Assembly: GCF_003626595.1 (NCBI RefSeq)
Contig: NZ_RBAK01000005.1
Location: 124,001 to 188,000, forward strand
Source: Micromonospora endolithica
Lineage (GTDB): Bacteria; Actinomycetota; Actinomycetes; Mycobacteriales; Micromonosporaceae
Direction of reading: 5' to 3'
Length of the DNA stretch: 64,000 nt
Both the position numbers and the translations under genes were made by a program. The notes under the pieces are model-generated. The model was given only the letters and a program-made list of their open reading frames with translations. It had not been told where the DNA came from and did no database searches. Of this stretch, positions 48,848 through 56,553 are shown one piece after another (within the stretch, counting starts at the first letter, position 1; each line of letters opens with the position of its first letter).

Positions 48848-49114
48848 TCAGGCCGGGCCTTCGCCGGGCCGCTGGTCGCCGAGTTCCACCGGCCAGGTGG
48901 CGGCCAGATCACGCAGCCGGGCCGCGGCGCCGGCCGGGTCCGCGCCCCGGCCGACCGCGAGCCCCACGAGGTACGCGCTGACCGGCGCACCCGGGCGCAG
49001 CACCTGGTGCGCCACGTCCCGGGCGAGGTCCAGCACGGCGGGCACCGGCACCTGCGCCGGGTCGAGCCCCAACTCGGCGCACGCCGCCGTGACCCACTCG
49101 TCCATCACCGTCAT
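48848..49114 (-). CDS. DUF6457 small protein linked to mobA
   Basis: An 88-residue protein starting MTVMDEWVTAACAELGLDPAQVPVPAVLDLARDVAHQVLRPGAPVSAYLVGLAVGRGADP, the pattern of the DUF6457 family, which is often encoded next to molybdenum-cofactor genes. Its ATG overlaps the mobA stop (ATGA). GGAGGAG upstream lies at suitable spacing for ATG 49114 rather than GTG 49123. The function is unknown. Confidence 0.75.
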   Translation of the reverse strand: MTVMDEWVTAACAELGLDPAQVPVPAVLDLARDVAHQVLRPGAPVSAYLVGLAVGRGADPAGAAARLRDLAATWPVELGDQRPGEGPA

Positions 49115-49908
49115 CGCGCCCACTCCTCCGCCCGACGTACGTCCTCGTCAGTGTCGCAGTCGAACCACGGCGGCGGACCCTGCCCGGACCAGGGCACCTC
49201 GACGACGGCCAGCCCGGCGACCACCGCCCGCAGTGGCGCCCCGGCGAGCGTTCCGCCCCGGGAATGCGCCAGCCGGCCCAGGGCGGCCCGCAGCGGCTCG
49301 ACCCGCCACACCCCGCACAGGGTCTGCCGCCGTCCGTCACCGTCGACGAAACACACCCCGTCGACGTCACCGACACCCGCATCGACGGGATACGCACCGG
49401 CGTCGCGGCCGACGGCCGAGTCCAAGCCGACGGTTGGGTTCAAGCCGGCGGTCGGATTCAGGCCGACGTCGCGGCCGGCGGTCGGGTCCGGGCCGGCGAG
49501 TCGGTGCAGCAGCAGGCCGACCGCGTCGCGGGTGAGCAGCGGGAGATCGGCGGCGAGCAGGGCCACGACGGTCGACGTCGCCGGCAGCAGGGCCAGTCCC
49601 GCGGCGAGCGCGGCCACCGGGCCGCCGCCGGGCGGCTCCTCCCGGGTGACCAGCACCCCGGCGAGCGCGTCCGTCGATCCGCCGACGGACTGCTGGTCCG
49701 AGCCGGCGGACGGCTGGTCCGGGCCGGCCGTTGTCCGGTCGCACGGTCTCACCGGCGGGCCGACCAGGATCCGTGGGTCGGCGTCCGGCACCGCATCCAG
49801 TACCCGGTCCCGCATCGGCCGGCCGGCCACCGGGCGGGCCGGTTTGTCGGTCCCGCCCATGCGGCGGGCGGTCCCACCCGCGAGGACCACCGCCGCGTAT
49901 CCGCCCAT
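49111..49908 (-). CDS. mobA: molybdenum cofactor guanylyltransferase MobA with low-complexity insertions
   Basis: The 265-residue enzyme attaches GMP to molybdopterin. The GTP-binding start VLAGGTARRMGGTDKPARPVAG (8-29) and ALLAADLPLLTRDAV are clear, as is CGVWRVEPL near the end. Typical MobA has about 190-200 residues; here two extra stretches occur, GPDQPSAGSDQQSVGG (about 63-78) and a hexapeptide repeat (about 139-175, GLNPTAGLNPTVGLDSAVG) encoded by an 18-bp tandem repeat. A TACCGT hexamer lies 6 nt before the ATG. Confidence 0.88.
   Translation of the reverse strand: MGGYAAVVLAGGTARRMGGTDKPARPVAGRPMRDRVLDAVPDADPRILVGPPVRPCDRTTAGPDQPSAGSDQQSVGGSTDALAGVLVTREEPPGGGPVAALAAGLALLPATSTVVALLAADLPLLTRDAVGLLLHRLAGPDPTAGRDVGLNPTAGLNPTVGLDSAVGRDAGAYPVDAGVGDVDGVCFVDGDGRRQTLCGVWRVEPLRAALGRLAHSRGGTLAGAPLRAVVAGLAVVEVPWSGQGPPPWFDCDTDEDVRRAEEWAR
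49408..49491. repeat. 18-bp tandem repeat inside mobA
   Basis: Units at 49408-49425, 49426-49443, 49444-49461 and 49474-49491 share the pattern GCCGRCGG-YYGRRTYCAR, with a 12-bp partial unit between the third and fourth. All are multiples of three, so the frame is kept. Confidence 0.8.
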
Positions 49909-49914
49909 CCGGAC

Positions 49915-49920
49915 ACGGTA
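49915..49920 (-). promoter_or_regulatory. leaderless-type -10 (TACCGT) of mobA
   Basis: TACCGT on the minus strand ends 6 nt before ATG 49908. Confidence 0.5.
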
Positions 49921-50032
49921 GTCCCAGGGTTACTCGGGAAACGCGTTGATCGCCCGCCCGGGGGAGCCGGACGGGTGGTGCGGACGGGCGGTGCGGTGTG
50001 CCGGCGGGTCGTGGACGGGGGAGGATGGCGGG

Positions 50033-50896
50033 ATGGGACGGGCCACTGACCGCCGGGGCGTACTCCGGATCGACCTCGACGCGACGGCGGAGGGCCGCAC
50101 CCCGGTCCGCCGACCGGACAGCCTCGCGGTGGAGGAGCCGCTGGAGATCCGGGCCGGTGCGGTGGGTCCCGGCCGGCGTCGGCCGCTCGCGGTCACCATG
50201 CGTACCCCCGGCGACGACCTGGACCTGGCGATCGGCTTCCTGCTCACCGAGGGGCTGATCCGGTCCACCGACGACGTGCTCACCGCCCAGCTGTGCGCCG
50301 GCGCGGACACCCCCAACACGTACAACGTGGTCGACGTGGTGCTGGCCCCCGGCGTACCGGAGCCGGCCACCGACCCGGCGCGCAACTTCTACACCACCAG
50401 TTCGTGCGGCGTGTGCGGGAAGGCGAGCATCGACGCGGTGCGTACCCGGTCGGTTTTCGCGGTCACCGGCGACCCGCTGCGGGTCCCGGCGGCGGTGCTG
50501 GCCGACCTGCCGGAGCGGCTGCGCGCGGCGCAGCGCGGCTTCGACCGCACCGGCGGCCTGCACGCGGCGGGACTGTTCACCGCCGACGGGGAGCTGGTGA
50601 CGCTGCGTGAGGACGTCGGCCGGCACAACGCGGTGGACAAGGTGGTCGGCTGGGCGGTCCGCGAGCGGCGGCTGCCACTGGCCGGGCACGTGCTGCTGGT
50701 CAGCGGGCGGGCCAGCTTCGAGCTGACCCAGAAGGCCTGGATGGCCGGGGTGCCGCTGCTCGCGGCGGTTTCCGCGCCGAGCACCCTCGCCGCCGACCTC
50801 GCCGCCGAGGCGGGCATCACCCTGGTCGGCTTCCTGCGCGGGCGGACGATGAACGTCTACGCCCACCCCGAGCGGGTCACGACGGCCACCGGCTGA
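50033..50896 (+). CDS. fdhD: formate dehydrogenase accessory sulfurtransferase FdhD
   Basis: A 287-residue protein that passes sulfur to the molybdenum cofactor of formate dehydrogenases. The sulfur-carrying cysteines are in [10 protein letters not shown] (about 122-131). Other signatures are [34 protein letters not shown] and [44 protein letters not shown] precedes ATG 50033. It is divergent from mobA; a formate dehydrogenase is not in the window. Confidence 0.95.
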   Translation: MGRATDRRGVLRIDLDATAEGRTPVRRPDSLAVEEPLEIRAGAVGPGRRRPLAVTMRTPGDDLDLAIGFLLTEGLIRSTDDVLTAQLCAGADTPNTYNVVDVVLAPGVPEPATDPARNFYTTSSCGVCGKASIDAVRTRSVFAVTGDPLRVPAAVLADLPERLRAAQRGFDRTGGLHAAGLFTADGELVTLREDVGRHNAVDKVVGWAVRERRLPLAGHVLLVSGRASFELTQKAWMAGVPLLAAVSAPSTLAADLAAEAGITLVGFLRGRTMNVYAHPERVTTATG

Positions 50897-50900
50897 GCGA

Positions 50901-51593
50901 CTACAGCAGCTCCAACCGGTTCGCCGCGTCCTGGGCGAGCAGGAAACCCGCGATGGCGAGGATCCAGCCCAGTGTGCTGCCGGAGGTCCGGGTGATCCAC
51001 GCGTTGAGCCGGGCCAACAGCGGCTCGATCCAGGTGGGCCAGGCCACCCGGGCGGCCAGCAGCAGGATCGCCGGCAACACCATCACCAGGCAGTACGCGG
51101 CCAGCAGCCCCACCGCGCCCAGCTGCGACACGTCGGAGGTGGCCAGCAGGCCGACCGCGCCGAGGTACGGCAGCATCGTCGCCACCTCGGCCAGCGCGGC
51201 GAGCAGGGCCAGGCCGATCAGCCAGCGGACCGAGGAGTCACCGGCGGTCGCCCGGTCCCGCCAGCGCAGCACCCCGCCGGTGCGCGGGCGCTTCTTCCCG
51301 CCGTACCGGAAGCTCAGCGCGAACAGCCCCACCCCGAGGACGAGCTGCGCCCAGAGCACCGGCCGGTTGTCCAGCGCCCCACCGAGGGCCTCGCCGAGCC
51401 GGGTGCCGCCCCAGAACAGCAGCAGCCCGACGGCGAAGTAGAAGACGGCGATGGTGGCGAGGTAGACCAGGATCCGCCGGACGTTGACCGGGCCGGCCGC
51501 GAGCAGCAGCCAGACCGGGATGAAGAGGGTGCCGATGCTCGTGCTGTCCACCAGGGCCAGCCCGGCGAGGGACAGCAGCAGTCCGGCGCTCAC
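50901..51593 (-). CDS. GAP-family (LysE-like) membrane protein
   Basis: A 230-residue protein with six membrane segments and the family start SAGLLLSLAGLALVDSTSIGTLFIPVWLLLAAGPVNVRRILVYLATIAVFYFAVGLLLFWGG. The loop GGKKRPRTGGVLRWRDR is cytoplasmic. Such proteins are related to exporters of lipids or amino acids. GTG 51593 is the first credible start; the frame remains open far upstream through the DUF4192 gene but that is incidental. It is convergent with fdhD, 4 bp apart. Confidence 0.8.
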   Translation of the reverse strand: MSAGLLLSLAGLALVDSTSIGTLFIPVWLLLAAGPVNVRRILVYLATIAVFYFAVGLLLFWGGTRLGEALGGALDNRPVLWAQLVLGVGLFALSFRYGGKKRPRTGGVLRWRDRATAGDSSVRWLIGLALLAALAEVATMLPYLGAVGLLATSDVSQLGAVGLLAAYCLVMVLPAILLLAARVAWPTWIEPLLARLNAWITRTSGSTLGWILAIAGFLLAQDAANRLELL

Positions 51594-51697
51594 GTCGTAC
51601 CCGTTCTCTGTGCGACCACCCGACAATCCTCCGCCGCGTCCGGGCCGGTGGACTCGACCTGCGGCACGAACGTCACGTACATCCTTCGACGGAGCGG

Positions 51698-52735
51698 TCA
51701 GCGCGACCCGCGGCCACGGCGGCGGCGCAGCACGCCCGGCGTCCTCGGCGACGGCCAGCCGTCCAGCCGCTCCGGTGGCACGCCCTGGCGCAGCAGGTCG
51801 TCCAGGAAGCAGGCCAGCGAGTAGTCCGGGTGCAGGGCCAGCGTCCGTTCCAGTGCCACCGCCGCCAGCGCGCCCTGTCCTGCCCGCCAGGCGGCGAAGG
51901 CCAGCAGCGACCCGGGCGCGGCGGCGAACTCCGGCTCGGCGCGACGGAGCACGTCGCACCAGAGCGCGATGTCGCCGTCCCGGCCGTCGGTGCGCTCCCA
52001 GGCGAGGTCCCGGACCTGGAGATAGGTCAGGAGCAGGGCCAGCCAGGCCACCTCGTCGTCGCTGAGCCGGTCCCCCCGCCGCTGCCGGCGCAGCGCGAGA
52101 CGGACCGCGGCCGACCCGGCGGCACGGACTGCCCGTCCCGACGTCAGATCGGCGTCGGAGGCCCGGCCGACCAGACGGGTCAGCCGGCGCTCGGCCCGTG
52201 CCGCAGCCCGGGTCAGCGCGGCGCGCTCCGGCCCCTCGACCGGTGCGACCTGCGCCACCAGGGCGGCGCGGTCGGGCAGGGCGACCTGGCCGGCGAAGAC
52301 CGCCGCAGCGGTGACCTCGCTGGCCGACACGTCGTAGGGGGTGCCGTCGGCCGGGCAGCAGTCCGGCTCGGCGCAGAGGTACGACCAGTACCGGCCGTCG
52401 GTGACGCGCAGCGCGTCGAGAACGGGGATCCCCTGGTCGGCGAGGGCGGCGCGGACCGCGTCGACACCGGGCGTGACCCGGGCCGCCGGCCCGTAGCCGA
52501 CCACCGTGGCCGTCTCCGCGGCCTGGCGGGCGACGACGGCGGCCAGATGTCGGGTGGGTGCCACCGGATCGGCGGGGTCCGGCAGGTCGAGCCGGGCGGC
52601 GAAGGTGACGCGGCGGCCCCGCATCGCCACCACGACCACGCTGTCGGCGGGGTGGAAGCCGAGCAGGTACGGCACGGCGGCGACGAGGTCGGCGGGGGAA
52701 CGTACGGAGAGCAGGGGCGTGTCGGCCGGGGTCAT
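51698..52735 (-). CDS. DUF4192 family protein
   Basis: A 345-residue soluble protein with the family start SVRSPADLVAAVPYLLGFHPADSVVVVAMRGRRVTFAARLDLP and the late motif LLAFAAWRAGQGALAAVALERTLALHPDYSLACFLDDLLRQGVPP. A YWSYLCAEPDCCPADGTPYDVSASEVTAAAVFAGQ segment is also typical. DUF4192 occurs throughout actinobacteria and its function is unknown. The start is ATG 52735. Confidence 0.88.
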   Translation of the reverse strand: MTPADTPLLSVRSPADLVAAVPYLLGFHPADSVVVVAMRGRRVTFAARLDLPDPADPVAPTRHLAAVVARQAAETATVVGYGPAARVTPGVDAVRAALADQGIPVLDALRVTDGRYWSYLCAEPDCCPADGTPYDVSASEVTAAAVFAGQVALPDRAALVAQVAPVEGPERAALTRAAARAERRLTRLVGRASDADLTSGRAVRAAGSAAVRLALRRQRRGDRLSDDEVAWLALLLTYLQVRDLAWERTDGRDGDIALWCDVLRRAEPEFAAAPGSLLAFAAWRAGQGALAAVALERTLALHPDYSLACFLDDLLRQGVPPERLDGWPSPRTPGVLRRRRGRGSR

Positions 52736-52775
52736 GTCGGCAGCCTGCGGGGTGCCGCACCCGCCCGACAGCCCC

Positions 52776-52801
52776 TGTGGACGACACGCGGGTTATCCAC
52801 A
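52776..52801. promoter_or_regulatory. pair of inverted DnaA-box-like sites
   Basis: TGTGGACGA at 52776-52784 (minus-strand box TCGTCCACA, one mismatch) and TTATCCACA at 52793-52801 (exact consensus) face each other in the 280-bp gap between DUF4192 and the kinase gene. Confidence 0.45.
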
Positions 52802-52888
52802 CAACGCAGAGTGTTTCCGCAGGTCAGGACGTTCCGCCACGCTATTGGAACGCTTCGACGGATCGAGATCGACTCCACTTTCCTGACC

Positions 52889-52947
52889 TCGGGGTGTCCG
52901 AGTGCGCACGACACCCCGATGTTCGTGAACCCGAGTCGATCATCGGG
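52889..52947. repeat. intergenic repeat, family 2, copy B, with hairpin
   Basis: A perfect 10-bp inverted repeat (52889-52898 with 52910-52919, 11-nt loop) continues into CCGAGT and GATCAT blocks that match 15021-15057. Otherwise the gap 52736-53015 holds only the DnaA-like sites and the kinase promoter. Confidence 0.5.
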
Positions 52948-53002
52948 CTTCTTCCGACCCGCAGCGGGCGGACAAGCACCCTCGCGCGTCGGTGGCAGGG
53001 GC

Positions 53003-53008
53003 TACCTT
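53003..53008 (+). promoter_or_regulatory. leaderless-type -10 (TACCTT)
   Basis: TACCTT ends 7 nt before ATG 53016. Confidence 0.5.
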
Positions 53009-53015
53009 GCCTCTC

Positions 53016-53930
53016 ATGGATCTGGCGTACCTGCGGGCGCACCCCGAGCACCTGCCGACGTTCCTGACCCACCAGCGGATCCGGGAGACGCCGGTCCCCG
53101 GTGGCGACATCTGTGCCGCGTCGCGCCTCACCCTGGACGACGGCCACTCGGTGTTCGCGAAGACCTGGCCGGAGAACGCCGACCGGCCGGTGCCGGAGGG
53201 CTTCTTCGCCACCGAGGCGGCGGGCCTGCGGTGGCTGCGCGAGACGGGGACGGTGGCCGTGCCGGAGGTGCTCGTCGCGCTGCCCGATCTGCTCGCGCTG
53301 GAGTGGGTCGAGCCGGGTGAGCCGAGCCGGGACGCGGCCGAGCGCTTCGGCCGGGAGCTGGCCGGGCTGCACCGGGCCGGGGCACCGGCCTTCGGCGCGG
53401 AGTGGACCGGTTTCGTCGGTGCGCTACCGGCGGACAACACCCCGCACGAGGGCCCGTGGTCGACCTGGTTCGCCGAGCGGCGGCTGCGACCTTATCTGCG
53501 GATGTCGGTCGACAACGGCGCGCTCGGCGGCGACGACGCGTCCGCCGTCGAAATGGTGATCGACGCGGTGGCGGAGTTCGGCGGCGACGAGCCGCCCGCG
53601 CGCGTCCACGGCGACCTGTGGCCCGGCAACGTGCTGTGGGGCGCCGACGACCGGGTGTGGCTGGTCGACCCGGCCGCGCACGGCGGGCACCGGGAGACCG
53701 ACCTGGCGCAGCTCGCGCTCTTCGGCGGCGTGCCACACCTGGACCGGGTCCTGGCCGCATACGACGAGGAGTGGCCGCTCGCCGACGGGTGGCGTGCCCG
53801 GGTGCCGGTGCACCAGCTCCACCTCGTGCTGGTGCACACCGCCCTGTTCGGTGCGGCGTACCGCGATGTGGTCGGCCGGACCGTGCGGGACGCCCTCACC
53901 GCCCTGCGTCGCGCTACGGTCGACAGGTGA
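53016..53930 (+). CDS. fructosamine kinase-like phosphotransferase
   Basis: A 304-residue kinase of the aminoglycoside phosphotransferase superfamily. The catalytic loop is HGDLWPGNVLW (about 199-209) and the metal-binding segment WLVDPAAHGGHRETDLAQL (about 215-233), the pattern of fructosamine/ketosamine kinases that repair glycated amines. ATG 53016 begins MDLAYLRAHPEHLPTFLTH. The end overlaps moaA by GTGA, so the two are translationally coupled although unrelated in pathway. Confidence 0.9.
   Translation: MDLAYLRAHPEHLPTFLTHQRIRETPVPGGDICAASRLTLDDGHSVFAKTWPENADRPVPEGFFATEAAGLRWLRETGTVAVPEVLVALPDLLALEWVEPGEPSRDAAERFGRELAGLHRAGAPAFGAEWTGFVGALPADNTPHEGPWSTWFAERRLRPYLRMSVDNGALGGDDASAVEMVIDAVAEFGGDEPPARVHGDLWPGNVLWGADDRVWLVDPAAHGGHRETDLAQLALFGGVPHLDRVLAAYDEEWPLADGWRARVPVHQLHLVLVHTALFGAAYRDVVGRTVRDALTALRRATVDR
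53915..53920 (+). promoter_or_regulatory. possible leaderless -10 (TACGGT) of moaA inside the kinase gene
   Basis: TACGGT ends 6 nt before GTG 53927. It would allow moaA to be expressed apart from the kinase gene. Confidence 0.4.
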
Positions 53931-54940
53931 CCGCCGCCCCGCCGACCGAGGGCGTCCTCGTCGACCGGTACGGCCGCGTCGCCCGGGACCTCCGGGTCTC
54001 CCTGACCGACAAGTGCAACCTGCGCTGCACCTACTGCATGCCGGCCGAGGGTCTGCCCTGGCTGGCCGGGCCGCAGCTGCTCAGCGACGACGAGATCGTC
54101 CGGCTGGTCCGGGTCGCGGTGGGCCTTCTCGGGGTGACCGAGGTGCGCTTCACCGGCGGCGAGCCGCTGATCCGGCCGGGCCTGGTCGGCATCGTCGCGG
54201 CGGTCGCCGCCCTGGAGCCACGCCCGCGCATCTCGCTGACCACCAACGGCATCGGCCTGGACCGGCTCGCCGCCACGCTGCGCGCCGCCGGCCTGGACCG
54301 GGTGAACGTGTCGCTGGACACCCTGGACCGGGACCGGTTCGCCCGACTGACCCGCCGGGACCGGCTGGACGACGTCCTCGCCGGGCTGGCCGGGGCGGCG
54401 CGGGCCGGACTCACCCCCGTCAAGATCAATTCGGTGCTGATGCGCGGCGTCAACGACGACGAGGCGCCGGCGCTGCTGCGGTTCGCCCTCGACCACGGCT
54501 ACGAGCTGCGGTTCATCGAGCAGATGCCACTGGACGCCCAACACGGCTGGGACCGCACCACGATGGTCACCGCCGACGAGATCCTGGCCACGCTGCGTCA
54601 GGCGTACGCCCTGGCGCCGGACCCGGTGGTGCGCGGCGCCGCGCCGGCCGAGACCTGGTTGGTCGACGGCGGTCCGGCGCGGGTCGGTGTGATCGGCAGC
54701 GTGACCAGGCCCTTCTGCGGCGACTGCGACCGGACCCGGCTCACCGCGGACGGCCAGGTCCGCAACTGCCTCTTCGCCACCGAGGAGTCCGACCTGCGCG
54801 CCGCGCTGCGCGGCGGGGCGGACGACGCGGAGCTGGCCCGCCGGTGGCGGGCCGCGATGTGGGGCAAGCGGGCCGGTCACGGCATCGACGACCCCACGTT
54901 CCTGCAACCCGACCGGCCGATGTCGGCGATCGGGGGCTGA
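53927..54940 (+). CDS. moaA: GTP 3',8-cyclase MoaA
   Basis: A 337-residue radical SAM enzyme for the first step of molybdenum cofactor synthesis. The SAM cluster motif is C30, C34, C37 (DKCNLRCTYCMPAEG). FTGGEPLIRPGL, SLTTNGIGLDRLA and NVSLDTLD are present, with the second cluster at FCGDCDRTRLTADGQVRNC. The C-terminal GG (SAIGG), needed for activity in known MoaA proteins, is intact. moaD follows after 2 bp. moaC and moaE are not in the window. Confidence 0.97.
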   Translation: MTAAPPTEGVLVDRYGRVARDLRVSLTDKCNLRCTYCMPAEGLPWLAGPQLLSDDEIVRLVRVAVGLLGVTEVRFTGGEPLIRPGLVGIVAAVAALEPRPRISLTTNGIGLDRLAATLRAAGLDRVNVSLDTLDRDRFARLTRRDRLDDVLAGLAGAARAGLTPVKINSVLMRGVNDDEAPALLRFALDHGYELRFIEQMPLDAQHGWDRTTMVTADEILATLRQAYALAPDPVVRGAAPAETWLVDGGPARVGVIGSVTRPFCGDCDRTRLTADGQVRNCLFATEESDLRAALRGGADDAELARRWRAAMWGKRAGHGIDDPTFLQPDRPMSAIGG

Positions 54941-54942
54941 CC

Positions 54943-55236
54943 GTGGCCGACACCCGACCGGCCGGAACGGCCGACCGGCCGGCGGCGACCGGGACGCTGA
55001 CCATCAGATACTTCGCGGGAGCACGGGCCGCGGCCGGCCGTACCGAGGAGACCGCATCCGCCGGCCGCTGCCTGGACGAACTCCTCGGTGAGCTGTCCGC
55101 GCGGCACGGCGACCGACTGGCCGCGGTGCTGCGGGCGGCGAGTTTCCTGGTCGACGGCGTGACCTGTCATGATCGGCAGGCACCGCTGCCGGCCGGGGCC
55201 ACGATCGACGTGCTGCCCCCCTTCGCGGGCGGCTGA
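54943..55236 (+). CDS. moaD: MoaD/ThiS-family sulfur carrier
   Basis: A 97-residue beta-grasp protein: LTIRYFAGARAAAGRTEETASAGRCLDELLGEL, LVDGVTCHDRQAPLPAGATIDVLPPFAGG. The C-terminal GG, where the thiocarboxylate forms, is present. A 16-residue N-terminal extension (ADTRPAGTADRPAATG) precedes the fold. Direct adjacency to moaA supports a role as the small subunit of molybdopterin synthase. Confidence 0.93.
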   Translation: MADTRPAGTADRPAATGTLTIRYFAGARAAAGRTEETASAGRCLDELLGELSARHGDRLAAVLRAASFLVDGVTCHDRQAPLPAGATIDVLPPFAGG

Positions 55237-55247
55237 GGGAGGCCCAC

Positions 55248-56492
55248 GTGTTGGCGGTAGTCGGGTTCGTGACCACGCTGGGCCTGATCACCGGTCTGAT
55301 CCACCTCTACCTGTGGAAGCGGCTGGTGCGCGACACCACCACACCCGGTCGCGGACGGCGGGTCGGTGGGATCACCGCGCTGGTGCTCGCGCTGCTGGTG
55401 CCGGCCACGCTGATGGGCACCCAGGCCGGGCTCTACTGGCTCGCGTGGCCGGGCTACCTCTGGCTCGCGGTCATGTTCTACCTGCTGGTCCTGCTGGTGG
55501 CACTGGAGATCCCGATGCTGGTGGCCCGGCTGGTGCTGCGCCGCCGGGTGATCGCCGCCGAGCCCACCACCGCCGCGCCGGAACCGGCCCTGGTGGGGGC
55601 CGCCGGGCCCGCCGACCCGCCGGCCGGTGGGGCGGTCACCCCGACCGACCACGACCCGGACCGCCGGTTGCTGCTCGCCCGTGGGGCGGCGATCTTCGCG
55701 GGCCTCACCGCCACCGGCCTGACCGGGTACGGCATCCGCACCGCCCTCGGCCCGCCGCAGCTGGACCGGGTGCGGATCCCGCTGGCGAAGCTCCCCCGGA
55801 GCATGGACGGCCTGCGCATCGCGACGGTCTCCGACATCCACCTGGGTCCGCTGCGCGGGCGGGCGCACACCGAGCGGATCGTGGCCGCGATCAACCGCCT
55901 GGACGCCGACATCGTGGCGGTCGTCGGTGACCTGGTCGACGGCTCGGTCGCCGAGCTGGGCCCGGCGGCGGCACCGCTGCGCGACCTGCGGTCCCGGTAC
56001 GGCAGTTACTTCGTCACCGGCAACCACGAGTACTACTCCGGCGTGGAGGAGTGGGTGCGGGAGGTGGACCGGCTCGGGCTGCGCGTCCTGCAGAACCGCC
56101 GGGTCGAGATCGCCGCGCGCGGCGGCGTGCTGGACCTGGCCGGCGTCAACGACGTCACCGCGCAGGGCACCGGGCTGTCCGCGCCGGCCGACTACCGGGC
56201 GGCGCTGGGCGACCGCGACCCGAGCCGCCCGGTGGTGCTGCTCGCCCACCAGCCGGTCGCCGCGGCCGAGGCGGCGAAGTTCGGCGTCGACCTGCAACTG
56301 TCCGGCCACACCCACGGCGGCCAGATGGTGCCGTTCAACTACCTGGTCAAGCTCCAGCAACCGGTGGTTTCCGGCCTCGGCGAGGTGGACGGCACGAAGG
56401 TCTACGTCACCAACGGCGCCGGCTTCTGGGGCCCGCCGGTCCGGGTCGGCGCGAACCCGCAGATCTCCCTCGTCGAGTTGCGCTCGGCATAG
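55248..56492 (+). CDS. membrane-anchored metallophosphoesterase
   Basis: A 414-residue protein with four N-terminal membrane segments (about 1-20, 40-60, 62-80, 82-102), a Pro/Ala-rich linker, another hydrophobic stretch (about 145-165), and a calcineurin-like phosphoesterase domain: IATVSDIHLGPL, VVGDLVDG, YFVTGNHEYYSG, LLAHQP, LSGHTHGGQMVPF. All five metal-binding motifs are intact. The order resembles YkuE-type phosphodiesterases. GAGGGAGG precedes GTG 55248. Confidence 0.93.
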   Translation: MLAVVGFVTTLGLITGLIHLYLWKRLVRDTTTPGRGRRVGGITALVLALLVPATLMGTQAGLYWLAWPGYLWLAVMFYLLVLLVALEIPMLVARLVLRRRVIAAEPTTAAPEPALVGAAGPADPPAGGAVTPTDHDPDRRLLLARGAAIFAGLTATGLTGYGIRTALGPPQLDRVRIPLAKLPRSMDGLRIATVSDIHLGPLRGRAHTERIVAAINRLDADIVAVVGDLVDGSVAELGPAAAPLRDLRSRYGSYFVTGNHEYYSGVEEWVREVDRLGLRVLQNRRVEIAARGGVLDLAGVNDVTAQGTGLSAPADYRAALGDRDPSRPVVLLAHQPVAAAEAAKFGVDLQLSGHTHGGQMVPFNYLVKLQQPVVSGLGEVDGTKVYVTNGAGFWGPPVRVGANPQISLVELRSA

Positions 56493-56553
56493 CGCAGCTC
56501 ACCTCCGAGCGTGGCAACCGGGCGACGCCGCGGCCGGCGTGACAGGATGCGGC

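Noticed and set aside
50901-52802. Apparent 633-residue fusion of a DUF4192-region frame with the GAP-family membrane protein
   Set aside because: The upstream part is read in a different frame from the real DUF4192 gene and has a meaningless Arg/Gly-rich sequence; the real start of the membrane protein is at 51593.
55927-56553. N-terminal extension of the EndoQ-UvrD frame into the phosphoesterase gene
   Set aside because: It lies inside the metallophosphoesterase gene in another frame and lacks similarity; GTG 56554 starts just before the PHP motif.
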